Under the pieces are notes generated by a model. That model was not told the origin of the DNA and ran no database searches. It was given only the letters and a program-made list of their open reading frames with translations. Made by a program: the position numbers and the translations under genes. This document shows, one piece after another, positions 1 through 7,443 of a DNA stretch of 14,415 bases. Source of the DNA: Bacteriovoracaceae bacterium UBA2428 (GTDB lineage: Bacteria > Bdellovibrionota > UBA2428); NCBI GenBank assembly GCA_002343545.1, contig DDRA01000134.1, positions 1 through 14,415 on the forward strand, read 5' to 3'. Numbering within the stretch: position 1 is the first letter of the stretch; each line of letters begins with the position of its first letter.

Positions 1-2
1 CC

Positions 3-803
3 GAGGAGGCCGCGCGCGCCGAGCGAGGCGACGAGCGGTCGCGGGCGGCGGCGTTCTCGGCCGTGGGTCGCGCCCTCGCGCTCGACCCGAGTCACGCGTC
101 GGCGCAGGCGGTCCTCGTGCAGCTGCTCGTGTTGCCGCCGCGCCGCACGCCGGTGGAGGTCGAGCGCGCGGTCGCCGCCGCGGAGGACAAGACGTACACG
201 GCGCTGGCCACCGCCGGCGCGTGGATCTACATCCTGTGGCTGCCGATCGCGCTCGTGCTGGTGTGGATGGGCGTCAAGCGCGTCGACCCGATGCTGGGCT
301 GGGTCGGCTTCACGGTCGCGGCCGCGATGACGATGATGCTCGGCCGCGCGCGCGGCAAGGCCGACGCCGGCCCCTACTTCGCCGGGCTCATCCTCTCGAA
401 CATCGCGATCGCGCTGACGTCGCAGATCGCGGGCGCGTTCATCCTGACCCCGACCTTGTTCACCATGAACACGGTCGGCTTCGTGGTGGCGGCGCGCCGC
501 GCGTGGCTGTGGCCCACCGTCGGCATCAGCGCCGCCGCCGCGGTCACGCCGGTCCTGCTCGAGTCGGCGGAGATCATCCCCCCCACGACCGTCATCGAGG
601 GCGGCGCGATCCACGTGCGCTCGAGCGTCGTCGAGTTCGTCGAGCCGCAGACGTCGGTCGCCGCGGTCGGCGTGACCATCGTCTTCCTCGTCATGGTCAC
701 GGTCGCGGCCGGCCGCATCCGCCAGCGCTTCCTCGAGCAGACCCGCAAGGCCGAGCTCGCGTTCTGGCAGCTGCGTCAGCTCGTGCCCCGCATCGAGCGC
801 TGA
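3..803 (+). CDS. C-terminal part of a membrane protein, probably a TPR-containing Ser/Thr kinase (partial, left end missing)
   Basis: The frame is open from the left edge and stops with TGA at 801-803, so this is the end of a longer gene. The first visible residues (AFSAVGRALALDPSHASAQ, then a Leu-rich helix) look like the last unit of a TPR array. Five or six hydrophobic segments follow, at about 75-90, 97-113, 125-148, 169-185 and 220-239 of the visible 266 residues. The protein ends in a short cytoplasmic tail containing FWQLRQLVP. From memory, that tail and the TPR-plus-membrane architecture are common at the C-terminus of Myxococcota eukaryotic-type protein kinases. The kinase domain would lie outside the window, so the kinase assignment is inference. 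GC3 is extremely high, like the rest of the left half. Confidence 0.6.
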   Translation, partial: EEAARAERGDERSRAAAFSAVGRALALDPSHASAQAVLVQLLVLPPRRTPVEVERAVAAAEDKTYTALATAGAWIYILWLPIALVLVWMGVKRVDPMLGWVGFTVAAAMTMMLGRARGKADAGPYFAGLILSNIAIALTSQIAGAFILTPTLFTMNTVGFVVAARRAWLWPTVGISAAAAVTPVLLESAEIIPPTTVIEGGAIHVRSSVVEFVEPQTSVAAVGVTIVFLVMVTVAAGRIRQRFLEQTRKAELAFWQLRQLVPRIER

Positions 804-818
804 GCGGCGCGACGCCGC
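804..818. terminator. Short GC hairpin between two converging genes
   Basis: GCGGCG (804-809), loop CGA, CGCCGC (813-818) form a perfect 6-bp stem. It starts one base after the TGA of the rightward gene and ends 10 nt before the TAG of the leftward lipoprotein gene. The placement suits a bidirectional terminator or attenuator. There is no T-tract on either side, so intrinsic termination is uncertain. Confidence 0.35.
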
Positions 819-827
819 GCTACCGCG

Positions 828-1247
828 CTACAGGCTGCAGCACTCGACCTCCTGCCACGCGACGCCGGTGCAACCGCAGGTCTGGAAGGTGCAGTTGCAC
901 AGCCGGAACTGCTGGTACTGCTGGTCCGGCGTGTACGTCGTGCCGTCGCACCGGCGGAGCTGGTTCACCCGCGATCCGGACGGGCAGAACTGCGCGATCG
1001 TGCCGCCCGTGTCGCACATCGCGATGCGGACCCACGCGCACGCGGGCGCGTCGGTCCCGGCGTCGACCGCGGTCATCGCCGCGTCGACGTCGGCCGGCGG
1101 CGCGTCGATCGGCTGGTCCTGGGTGTCGATGGTGGCGGCGTCGATGGGCGCCGGCGGCGCATCGGTGTGATCCTCGACCGCACCGCAGGCGACGAGCCCG
1201 AACGCGAGCACGGCGATCGAGACGAACAGCGCATCGCAAGTCCGCAT
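828..1247 (-). CDS. Small cysteine-rich lipoprotein of unknown function
   Basis: The product has 139 residues. The chosen ATG (1245-1247) has a good Shine-Dalgarno (GGAGG, 1252-1256) about five bases upstream and is followed directly by a lipoprotein signal: MRTCDALF, a hydrophobic core, and lipobox L-V-A-C with Gly at +2. A low-complexity linker of about 40 residues follows (repeated IDAPP/DAA/VDAG), a spacer style typical of myxobacterial surface lipoproteins. The C-terminal 55 residues contain ten cysteines, including NC, TCGC and a terminal ECC, which suggests a compact disulfide-bonded domain outside the cytoplasm. I recognise no family. It lies 47 bp downstream of the SspB-like gene on the same strand and may be co-transcribed. 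Its DNA also codes an open frame on the + strand, which I regard as a shadow. Confidence 0.75.
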   Translation of the reverse strand: MRTCDALFVSIAVLAFGLVACGAVEDHTDAPPAPIDAATIDTQDQPIDAPPADVDAAMTAVDAGTDAPACAWVRIAMCDTGGTIAQFCPSGSRVNQLRRCDGTTYTPDQQYQQFRLCNCTFQTCGCTGVAWQEVECCSL

Positions 1248-1294
1248 GGTCCCTCCGTCGGAGGAGTATCGCCCAGGACCGGGGCGCGGCGCGA

Positions 1295-2068
1295 TCAATC
1301 GACGAGCTTGAGGTGGCTCGGGCGCTTGCTCCGGGTCGGCGGCGGCACGGGCGTGGGATCACGGCGCACGGGATCGGGCGTGACGCCGGCCGCGCCGGCC
1401 GCGTCGATCAGATCGTCGGGGATGTCGTCGGGCCAGACCATCCCGCGCTGATCGCCGTCCTGGACCGCGGCGAAGATCGCCGGCCACGGCAGGACGCAGT
1501 GGAAGGGGACGCCGCCGAAGGTGAGCGTGCCCGAGATGCCCTCCTCGTCGACGACGAGGTCGGGGATGGGTGGGCTGAGCGCGTGGCCGAAGCGCAGGAC
1601 GAGCTTGGGCTCGCGCACGAAGCGCGGTGGCACCTGCACGTCCCCACGGCGCGCGTCGAAGTGCACGAGCACCGGGCCGCGCGAGAGCAGATCGTCGACG
1701 ACCTGGCGCTTGTCGGGCGGCGGGGTCACCGGCTCGACCAGCGAGTTGGCGGGCTCGATGGCCTCGGGCTCGCGGCCCGTGATCTCGCGGACGTCGTCGG
1801 CCGTGATCACGCCGGCGTCGTACGCGTCGCGCATGACGCCGTCGGCGTGCGCCGCCGCCGCCATCACGCGCTTGACCAGCGCCTCGGCGAGGTTGGCGTG
1901 CCGAACCACCGCGTCGTGGGCCTCGAGCGCGCCGATCTCGCCCTTGCGCCACGCCGCCAGGCTGCCGTCGAGATCGCCCAGCGAGATCGCGATCCTGCGC
2001 TCGATGAGCGCGGTCACGACCTCCTGGATCCGGGCCAGGCGCTGGGCGTCGTCGGTGTCGGAAGCCAT
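1295..2068 (-). CDS. SspB-like ClpXP adaptor with an extra N-terminal helical domain
   Basis: The product has 257 residues. Residues about 120-210 match the SspB fold: VLVHFDARRGDVQVPPRF, then LVLRFGHAL, IPDLVVDEEGISGTLTFGGVPFHCVLPW and a late GMVWPDDIP. SspB binds ssrA-type degradation tags through this domain and hands the substrate to ClpXP in the cytoplasm. A Pro/Arg-rich linker leads to the C-terminus RPSHLKLVD. This closely resembles the ClpX-docking tail of E. coli SspB (RPALRVVK, from memory), so tethering to ClpX looks preserved. The first 100 residues are an additional Ala-rich helical region absent from E. coli SspB; its role is unknown. The ATG (2066-2068) is chosen because no better start is seen, although no clear Shine-Dalgarno precedes it. 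It is divergent from the thioesterase gene, 46 bp away. Confidence 0.8.
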   Translation of the reverse strand: MASDTDDAQRLARIQEVVTALIERRIAISLGDLDGSLAAWRKGEIGALEAHDAVVRHANLAEALVKRVMAAAAHADGVMRDAYDAGVITADDVREITGREPEAIEPANSLVEPVTPPPDKRQVVDDLLSRGPVLVHFDARRGDVQVPPRFVREPKLVLRFGHALSPPIPDLVVDEEGISGTLTFGGVPFHCVLPWPAIFAAVQDGDQRGMVWPDDIPDDLIDAAGAAGVTPDPVRRDPTPVPPPTRSKRPSHLKLVD

Positions 2069-2114
2069 GGGGGGGTTCTAGCCGCGGGCGCCGGCCAGGT
2101 CAACGGATGGTACG

Positions 2115-2576
2115 TTGACGGCCGTGACGCCGTTCGTGTTCAGCACCCCCGTCCGCTTCGCCGACGTCGACCACGCGGGGATCGTGTACTACCCACGCTT
2201 CTTCCACTACTTCCACCTGGCGTTCGAGGAGCTGTTTCGCGTGCGCCTCGGTGCGCGCGCGTACGTCGAGCTGCTCGACCGCGACCGGATCGGCTTCCCG
2301 GCGGTGCGGGCCGAGGCCGACTACCAGGCCCCGCTCGCGTTCGGCGACACCGCCGAGATCGAGCTCACCGTCGAGCGCCTGGGCCGGACGTCGATCACGT
2401 TCCACTACCGCGTGTGGCGCGCGGCGGAGCCCGGGCGCGACCGCGTCAAGAGCGCCGACGGCAAGGTGGTGTGCGCGGTCGTCGACCTGGAGGCGTTCAA
2501 GTCGCTGCCCGTGCCCGAACGGATCCGCGACCTCCTCCAGGATCTGGTCGAGCCCGCGATCGCCGCTCAGTCGTAG
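2115..2576 (+). CDS. Hotdog-fold acyl-CoA thioesterase (4HBT/YbgC-like)
   Basis: The product has 153 residues, the usual size for single-domain 4-hydroxybenzoyl-CoA thioesterase-type enzymes, which hydrolyse acyl-CoA thioesters in the cytoplasm. The N-terminal motif [27 protein letters not shown] contains the conserved Asp of the D-x-x-G-I-V-Y/F-Y/H-x-x-Y/F signature and the long hotdog helix after it. Later strands ([26 protein letters not shown]) are also typical. The actual substrate cannot be told from sequence. The start is uncertain: TTG at 2115 gives the full length shown, while GTG at 2124 would remove three residues. Neither has a strong Shine-Dalgarno. The last 10 bases overlap the end of the leftward membrane-protein gene (tail-to-tail). 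Confidence 0.85.
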   Translation: MTAVTPFVFSTPVRFADVDHAGIVYYPRFFHYFHLAFEELFRVRLGARAYVELLDRDRIGFPAVRAEADYQAPLAFGDTAEIELTVERLGRTSITFHYRVWRAAEPGRDRVKSADGKVVCAVVDLEAFKSLPVPERIRDLLQDLVEPAIAAQS

Positions 2577-3550
2577 CGTCGGTCCCACTCGAGGAACTTC
2601 TTCCACGCCGGGAACATCGGCGCGTCGCGGCCGCCGGCGAAGAACTCGGCGCTCTCGGCCTCGATCGCGATCGCCGGGTTGCGCTCGCGGGCGAGCGCGA
2701 CGAGGCGGCGCCAGTTCTCGCGCGTGTTGGGCGCCATGCCGCCGGGCAAGGCGGCGTAGTCGAGCCGCGACGACGGCAACAGCCGCACCGGCCCGCTCGC
2801 GGTCACCAGATCGACGAACGACATCTTCTCGTAGGGCGGATCCGGAGGCAGGCGGCGCGCGGCGACTTCGACCAGCTCGCTCCACGCGATCGTGCGCGAG
2901 ACGTTGCGCTCGAGGCGCAGCGTGAGACCGGTGGCCGTGAGCTCGCCGTCGACGACGGCGAAGCGCACCGCACCCCGCGCCGCGTCGGCGGCGACCGGGC
3001 CCACGGGGTTGGGCCGCGCGACCTTGCTCGGCGCGCGCTCGACGGGCGGCGCCACCGTCGCGGTCGAGCGGATCGGGACCGCCGAGCGGCCGCCGTCGAA
3101 GGAGCCGCCGCCGTGGCTCGTGCGCGCGCCGATGCCCACGATCGCGGCGACCATCGTCACCAGGCCGCCGGCGCCGTAGTCGCCGACCGAGTCCGGCGAG
3201 GCGGCGATGAGCGCGACGAACGAGACGGTCGCGGTGGAGGCGCACAGCCACGCCGTCGCCTTGCCGAAGTACGCGGGGTCCGTGCCGACGTAGCGGAAGA
3301 ACGTCACGACCCCGAGCCCGCCCGCCGAGAGCAGCCCCAGGCCGAGCGCGAGCCCGGAGAGGAAGCTCCAGGTCGAGCCACGCGTCGGCGCGTCGCGGCA
3401 CGCGCTGCCGAAACAGATGTCGGTCCCCGTGGGCGAGACGTGGACGGTGCCGAGCCCCGCGTCGATCACCACCCAGTCGAGCACGAGGAGCCCCAGGAGC
3501 AGACACGCGGCCGCGATCGCCGGCGGTAGCCAGCGCTTCCATTCCCCCAT
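2567..3550 (-). CDS. Four-helix membrane protein with a C-terminal cytoplasmic domain, unknown function
   Basis: The product has 327 residues. Hydrophobic helices lie at about 8-29, 62-85, 99-117 and 125-142. Basic residues before helix 1 (MGEWKRW) suggest the N-terminus and the 185-residue C-terminal part are cytoplasmic. The first extracytoplasmic loop carries two cysteines four residues apart (CFGSAC), which could form a disulfide. After a flexible linker (145-190), residues 195-290 read as beta-rich segments followed by a helix ([39 protein letters not shown]), a pattern reminiscent of a PH-like domain; this is inference. It starts 9 bp after the stop of the RND-like lipoprotein gene and is the last gene of the fdx-side operon. 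Its stop overlaps the thioesterase gene by 10 bp. No family recognised. Confidence 0.75.
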   Translation of the reverse strand: MGEWKRWLPPAIAAACLLLGLLVLDWVVIDAGLGTVHVSPTGTDICFGSACRDAPTRGSTWSFLSGLALGLGLLSAGGLGVVTFFRYVGTDPAYFGKATAWLCASTATVSFVALIAASPDSVGDYGAGGLVTMVAAIVGIGARTSHGGGSFDGGRSAVPIRSTATVAPPVERAPSKVARPNPVGPVAADAARGAVRFAVVDGELTATGLTLRLERNVSRTIAWSELVEVAARRLPPDPPYEKMSFVDLVTASGPVRLLPSSRLDYAALPGGMAPNTRENWRRLVALARERNPAIAIEAESAEFFAGGRDAPMFPAWKKFLEWDRRYD

Positions 3551-3559
3551 GCGGCGATC

Positions 3560-5065
3560 TTACAACCAGGGCGCGCCGTCGACCGACGACGGATCGAGCG
3601 TCCGCACCCGCGCCGCGGGTAAGAGCGAGGTAGCGAGCGCTCGAAGCGCGGCGGCCGACGTCCCGGGCGCGCCGCGCAGGCGCAGCGCGATGGCGCGCCG
3701 TCGATCGACGTGGAGGCGTTCAGCCGGCGTGCGCTCGTCGCGGATCGAGACGACGTTCCCGAGCGGCACCAGCACCCCGTTCGCGCCACGCACGAGCACG
3801 TCGGGCCAGCGCGTGCCGCCCTCCTCGATGCCGAGCACCACCCGGACCTCGTCGTCGCCGTCGACGTACGACGCCACCGCCGCGCCGGCCATCGCGGCGC
3901 GCAGCGCCTGCGCGACGTCGGGCAGCGCCACGCCGAACTCGGCCGCGCGCTGGCGATCGACCTCGAGCGCCTGCGTCGTGGCGAGCTCGCAGCCCTCGCA
4001 CCAGGCCGCGGCGACGCCCGGCGCGGTCGTGGCGGCCACGACCGCCGCCCCGCCCTGCTCGGCCAGCGCGAGCGCGTCGTCGCCGACGACGATCGCCTCG
4101 ATCACCGGCCCCACGGGCGCCGCGATCAGCTCGACCCGGGCGGGACGGCCGGGCCGGCGGACCGTGATCACGCCGCGCAGCGGCGAGAGCCCGGCCTTCA
4201 CGAGCGCCTGCTCGACCGCCGCCGCCTCCCGGGGATGACGGACGCCGACGCGCACCAGCGCCGGTGCGTCCTTGGCGCCGGGGCTCGGCCCGTCGACGAG
4301 GCAGGTCGCCTCCGCGCGCTGCGTGATGACCGCGACGTCGCGGACGCGCACGGGCGCACCGCCGCGCTCGGCCACGACGACGTCGGCGATCTCGTCGTAC
4401 GAGCCGGCGCCGCCGCGCACGCGGAGCACCTGATCGGTCGGCCCCACGTCGATGCGTCCGGCCGGTACGTCGAGGCGCATCGCGGCGACGGCGCGGTCGA
4501 CGTCGGCGACGGTGACGCCCATCGCCGCCATCCGCGGCAGGACCAGCTCGAGGGCGAGCCGCGCCTCGCGCACGCCGCAGGCCTCGACGTGCACCACCGA
4601 CGGAAGCCGGGTCATCGTCATCGCCAGCGCGGCGTGGTCGGCGGGGCGATCGCTCGTCCGCGCCAGCACCCAGGCGGCCGGCCGCCGCGCGACCGCCGCG
4701 GTTCCCGCGTCGTCGGGCAGCCGTGGACCGAGGGCGGTCAGGATGTCGGTCACGGCGGCCCGGGCGCGCCCGGCGTCGACGCCGCGCCGGAACGTCACGT
4801 CGACGCTCGCCACGCCGTGGGTGGCGCGCCCGCGCAGCGCGACGACACCGGCGGCGCCGGCCAGCGCGTCCTCCATCGGCGCCAGCACCTGGTGCTCGAC
4901 CTCCGCCGGATCGGCGCCGGGAAGCTCGACGGCGACGGTGAGCGTGCCGCCCGGTCCGCCATCGCCGCCGCAGGCCCCGAGCGCGGCGAGCGGGGCGACG
5001 AGCGCCGCGACGCGCGCCGAGACTAGCGCGCGACCTTGCGGAGCTCGGGGTGCTCGTCGAGCCAC
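3560..5065 (-). CDS. Predicted lipoprotein resembling the periplasmic porter domains of an RND efflux permease, without transmembrane helices
   Basis: The product has 501 residues from GTG 5063-5065, which overlaps the end of fdx by 43 bases. No ATG, GTG or TTG in this frame lies closer to the signal sequence. The start gives an Arg-rich n-region, a hydrophobic stretch and lipobox L-G-A-C (Cys32, Gly +2). Residues 41-125 look like RND subdomain PN1: VAVELPGADPAEVEHQVLAP, then MEDALAGAAGV. Residues 150-260 look like PN2/DN: RLPSVVHVEACG, VTVADVDRAVAAM, VPAGRI, EIADVVVAERGGAPVRVRDVA. A second half at about 300-490 repeats the scheme (ALEVDRQRAAEFGVALPDVAQALRAA; VLVRGANGVLVPLGNVVSIRD). In RND pumps TM1 and TM2-7 would flank and separate these halves; here they are absent and no membrane segment remains. 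A periplasmic, lipid-anchored role is inferred; transport by itself is unlikely. It sits between fdx and a membrane-protein gene. Confidence 0.75.
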   Translation of the reverse strand: MARRAPRAPQGRALVSARVAALVAPLAALGACGGDGGPGGTLTVAVELPGADPAEVEHQVLAPMEDALAGAAGVVALRGRATHGVASVDVTFRRGVDAGRARAAVTDILTALGPRLPDDAGTAAVARRPAAWVLARTSDRPADHAALAMTMTRLPSVVHVEACGVREARLALELVLPRMAAMGVTVADVDRAVAAMRLDVPAGRIDVGPTDQVLRVRGGAGSYDEIADVVVAERGGAPVRVRDVAVITQRAEATCLVDGPSPGAKDAPALVRVGVRHPREAAAVEQALVKAGLSPLRGVITVRRPGRPARVELIAAPVGPVIEAIVVGDDALALAEQGGAAVVAATTAPGVAAAWCEGCELATTQALEVDRQRAAEFGVALPDVAQALRAAMAGAAVASYVDGDDEVRVVLGIEEGGTRWPDVLVRGANGVLVPLGNVVSIRDERTPAERLHVDRRRAIALRLRGAPGTSAAALRALATSLLPAARVRTLDPSSVDGAPWL

Positions 5066-5385
5066 GCCTTCAGGCTCTCCTCGCTGATCTCGATCTCGAG
5101 GTCCTCGTCGGCGACATGGGCCTGACATCCGAGGCGCGACTCTGGCCTGACATCGAACGCCTTGTCCATGATGTCGTTCTCCTTGTCGGCGACCTCGTCG
5201 AGGGATTCGAGGCCCCGCTCGACGTAGACGTGGCACGTCGAGCACGCCAGGTTCCCGCCGCAGGCGTGGCCGACGCGGGCGCCGCATGCCTCGGCGGCGT
5301 CGAGGATCGTCGTCCCGGCTTCGACCTCGACGACGATCGGCAACGAGCCAGGCCCGCTCGGGTTACGGAACGTGAGCTTCGCCAT
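5023..5385 (-). CDS. fdx: ISC-type [2Fe-2S] ferredoxin
   Basis: The product has 120 residues. Cluster ligands fit the adrenodoxin/ISC pattern C-x5-C-x2-C...C: Cys42, Cys48, Cys51 (HACGGNLACSTCHVYV) and Cys87 (RLGCQAHV). Cys34 is an extra cysteine upstream. The conserved acidic stretch before the fourth ligand (EVADKENDIMD) matches ISC ferredoxins, which pass electrons to cluster assembly on IscU. The ATG overlaps the hscA stop (ATGA), so the two genes are translationally coupled. The next gene begins inside its 3' end. It is somewhat longer than E. coli Fdx because of the N-terminal strand region ([16 protein letters not shown]) and C-terminal tail. Codon use is the very GC-rich type of the left half, unlike iscS to hscB. 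Confidence 0.92.
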   Translation of the reverse strand: MAKLTFRNPSGPGSLPIVVEVEAGTTILDAAEACGARVGHACGGNLACSTCHVYVERGLESLDEVADKENDIMDKAFDVRPESRLGCQAHVADEDLEIEISEESLKAWLDEHPELRKVAR

Positions 5386-7370
5386 CACCGCACCTCCGGA
5401 TGCGCCGGCAGGTCGCGCTCGACCTCGTCGATCGACTTGCCCTTCATCGCCGCCTCGACCGCCAGGTTCATGCGCCGCTCGGCGAACGGCTTGGACGCGC
5501 GGTCGAGCGCTTCGATCCCGTGACGGATCGCCACGTGGTCCGTGCCCGCGACCAGGCGCTCGAGGTCGGCCATCGCCGCCCGCGTCGCGGCCTCGACGTC
5601 GGCGTCGAGGAGCCGCGCGTCCTTCTCCATCGCCGCCCGGGTCGCCGCCAGGATACGGTCGGCCTCGATGCGCTCGATGCGCAGGTTGCGCTCGGCGAGA
5701 TCCTCCTCGGCGTGGTCGAAGGACTCGAGCAGCATGCGCTCGACCTCCTCGTCGGTGAGGCCGTACGACGGCTTGACCTGGATCGTCGCCGCCACGCCGC
5801 TCATCTGCTCGTGCGCCGCGACGTGCAGGATGCCGTCGGCGTCGACCTGGAAGCTGATCTCGACGCGCGCCGCCCCGGCCACCATCGGCGGCACGCCGCG
5901 CAGCGTGAAGCGGGCGAGCGAACGACACGCGTCGGCGGTCTCGCGCTCGCCCTGGAGGACGTGGAGATCGAAGCCGGTCTGGTTGTCGGCGTAGGTCGTG
6001 AACGTCTGGGTCGCGCCGCACGGGATCGTCGAGTTGCGCGGGATGAGCTTCTCGACGACGCCGCCCATGGTCTCGAGGCCGAGCGACAGGGGGACGACGT
6101 CGATGAGCACGACGTCGGTGGTGCCGCCGGCCAGCACGTCGGCCTGCACGGCGGCGCCGAGCGCGACGGCTTCGTCGGGGTGGAGCGTGCGGTTGGGTTT
6201 GCGGCCGAAGAAATCCTCGACGCGGCGTTGGACGTAGGCGAGACGGGTGCTGCCGCCCACGAGCACGACGTCGTCGAGGTCGGCGGGCGCGAGTTTGGCG
6301 TCGGCGAGGGCCGAGCGGCAGCGCTCGATGGCGCGATCCACGAGCGGGGCCCAGAGTTTCTCCGCCGCTTCGCGCGTGATCGTGAAAGAGGCTTTGTCGG
6401 CTGAGGCGCCCCCGGCGAACCATGCCGGCCCAAGCCGGATCTCGGTCGTGGTCACGTCGCCCAAGCGGATCTTGGCTTCTTCGGCGGCGGCCAGGATCTC
6501 GGCTCGAAGATGGCGTTGCTGGGCGGCGTCGAGAGTATCGAGGTCGAGACCGCTCGCGTGGAAAGCGTTCCACGCCGCCTCAGCCAGGGCGGCGTCAAAG
6601 TCGTCGCCGCCGAGTTGGGTATCGCCGCTCGTCGCGAGAACTTCGAGCACGGCGGCCTCGAGGCGCAGGATCGAAACGTCGAAGGTGCCGCCGCCCAAGT
6701 CGAAGACCGCGATCGTGCCGGGCTTCTCGAAGGACCAGCCGTAGCCGAGGGCCGCGGCCGTGGGTTCGTTGAACACGCGCAGGACTTCGAGGCCCGCGAT
6801 GCGGCCGGCGGCCTTCGTCGCGGTCCGCTGGGCGTCGTCGAAGTAGGCGGGCACGGTGATGACGGCGCGATCGACCTTTTGGCCCAGGGCCTTCTCGGCG
6901 CGCTCCTTGAGGGCACGCAGGATCTGCGCCGAGATCTCGATGGGGGAGAGCAAGCGATCGCCGACTTTTACCTTCACCTGGTGCGAGGCGACGTCGTCCA
7001 CGAGTTCGTAGGGGATCTGACGACGGGCGTCTTCGGAGATGTCCTTGAGCGTGCGGCCCATGAGTCGCTTGACCGAAAAAAGCACATCTTCGGGGCGCGA
7101 GCCGCGCAGCGCCTTGGCGCCCTGGCCGATCTGGCGCGCCTTGCCGCTCGCGTCGATCTCGAGGACCGAGGGAAGCAGCGTCTCGCCGTTCTCGCCCTTC
7201 AGGACCTCGGGGCGGCCGTCGCGCGCGTAGGCCACGAGACTGTTCGTCGTGCCCAGGTCGATGCCGACGATGAGGCCCTTGGCCTCGGGGGCTTTGCGGG
7301 GAGAACTGCTACCGAGATCGATTTGGATTGGCACGCCCCAAGGCTTAAACCGCCCGCCCCCGAAAATCAC
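5385..7370 (-). CDS. hscA: Fe-S cluster assembly Hsp70 chaperone HscA
   Basis: The product is 661 residues from GTG 7370, or 649 from GTG 7334 ([11 protein letters not shown]), which I think is at least as likely; homology begins only at [12 protein letters not shown]. Actin-fold nucleotide-binding motifs follow in order: [42 protein letters not shown] and [19 protein letters not shown], then [14 protein letters not shown]. The substrate-binding beta domain begins near [14 protein letters not shown] and a helical lid ends the protein. HscA, driven by HscB, binds the LPPVK loop of IscU and promotes release of the new cluster. The neighbours hscB, iscU and fdx identify it as HscA rather than DnaK. 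Odd point: GC3 is about 97% from 5388 to 6170 but about 86% from 6171 to 7370 (hand count), so the two parts of the gene may have different origins. Confidence 0.92.
   Translation of the reverse strand: MIFGGGRFKPWGVPIQIDLGSSSPRKAPEAKGLIVGIDLGTTNSLVAYARDGRPEVLKGENGETLLPSVLEIDASGKARQIGQGAKALRGSRPEDVLFSVKRLMGRTLKDISEDARRQIPYELVDDVASHQVKVKVGDRLLSPIEISAQILRALKERAEKALGQKVDRAVITVPAYFDDAQRTATKAAGRIAGLEVLRVFNEPTAAALGYGWSFEKPGTIAVFDLGGGTFDVSILRLEAAVLEVLATSGDTQLGGDDFDAALAEAAWNAFHASGLDLDTLDAAQQRHLRAEILAAAEEAKIRLGDVTTTEIRLGPAWFAGGASADKASFTITREAAEKLWAPLVDRAIERCRSALADAKLAPADLDDVVLVGGSTRLAYVQRRVEDFFGRKPNRTLHPDEAVALGAAVQADVLAGGTTDVVLIDVVPLSLGLETMGGVVEKLIPRNSTIPCGATQTFTTYADNQTGFDLHVLQGERETADACRSLARFTLRGVPPMVAGAARVEISFQVDADGILHVAAHEQMSGVAATIQVKPSYGLTDEEVERMLLESFDHAEEDLAERNLRIERIEADRILAATRAAMEKDARLLDADVEAATRAAMADLERLVAGTDHVAIRHGIEALDRASKPFAERRMNLAVEAAMKGKSIDEVERDLPAHPEVR
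6140..6210. other. Composition breakpoint inside hscA
   Basis: Counting hscA codons by eye, 8 of 261 third positions are A/T from 5388 to 6170, versus 57 of 400 from 6171 to 7370. Genes left of this point share the stricter GC-ending usage and genes right of it the looser usage. The reading frame is unbroken. The point falls at the conserved [14 protein letters not shown] motif, where different hsp70 genes share most DNA identity. Confidence 0.55.
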
Positions 7371-7393
7371 CCTATTCTTGGGGCAAGTCTCGG

Positions 7394-7430
7394 AAGGCGT
7401 CAGGCACCTTTTTGTGTCGCAGTCGCGTCA
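7394..7430. repeat. Inverted repeat flanking hscB, copy 1 (downstream side)
   Basis: This 37-nt element starts AAGGCGTCAGGCACCTTTTT and is repeated in inverted orientation at 8029-8065 with 35 of 37 bases identical. Read on the - strand, its core GGTGCCTGACGCC can fold into a 4-bp stem (one G-T pair) with a five-base loop. It lies in the gap between hscB and hscA, 14 bp after the hscB stop. It resembles REP-like hairpins of the GGTGCCTGACACC type that I associate with REP-linked transposases; that link is from memory. Confidence 0.8.
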
Positions 7431-7443
7431 AAGGCGGAGGAGC

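Noticed and set aside
1050..1165. Repeated GGCGGCGCGTCGATC-like units as a DNA repeat array
   Set aside because: They reflect the D/A/P-rich linker codons of the lipoprotein, with irregular spacing; no CRISPR-like regularity.
221..3529. Very long + strand open frame (about 1100 codons) spanning several genes
   Set aside because: Its product is Arg/Asp/His-rich low-complexity sequence opposite well-supported genes; such frames arise from extreme GC3 on the other strand.
5400..6404. Long + strand open frame opposite hscA
   Set aside because: It is in codon-by-codon register with hscA and gives an Arg/Val/Asp/His-rich product with no motif, while hscA is unmistakable.
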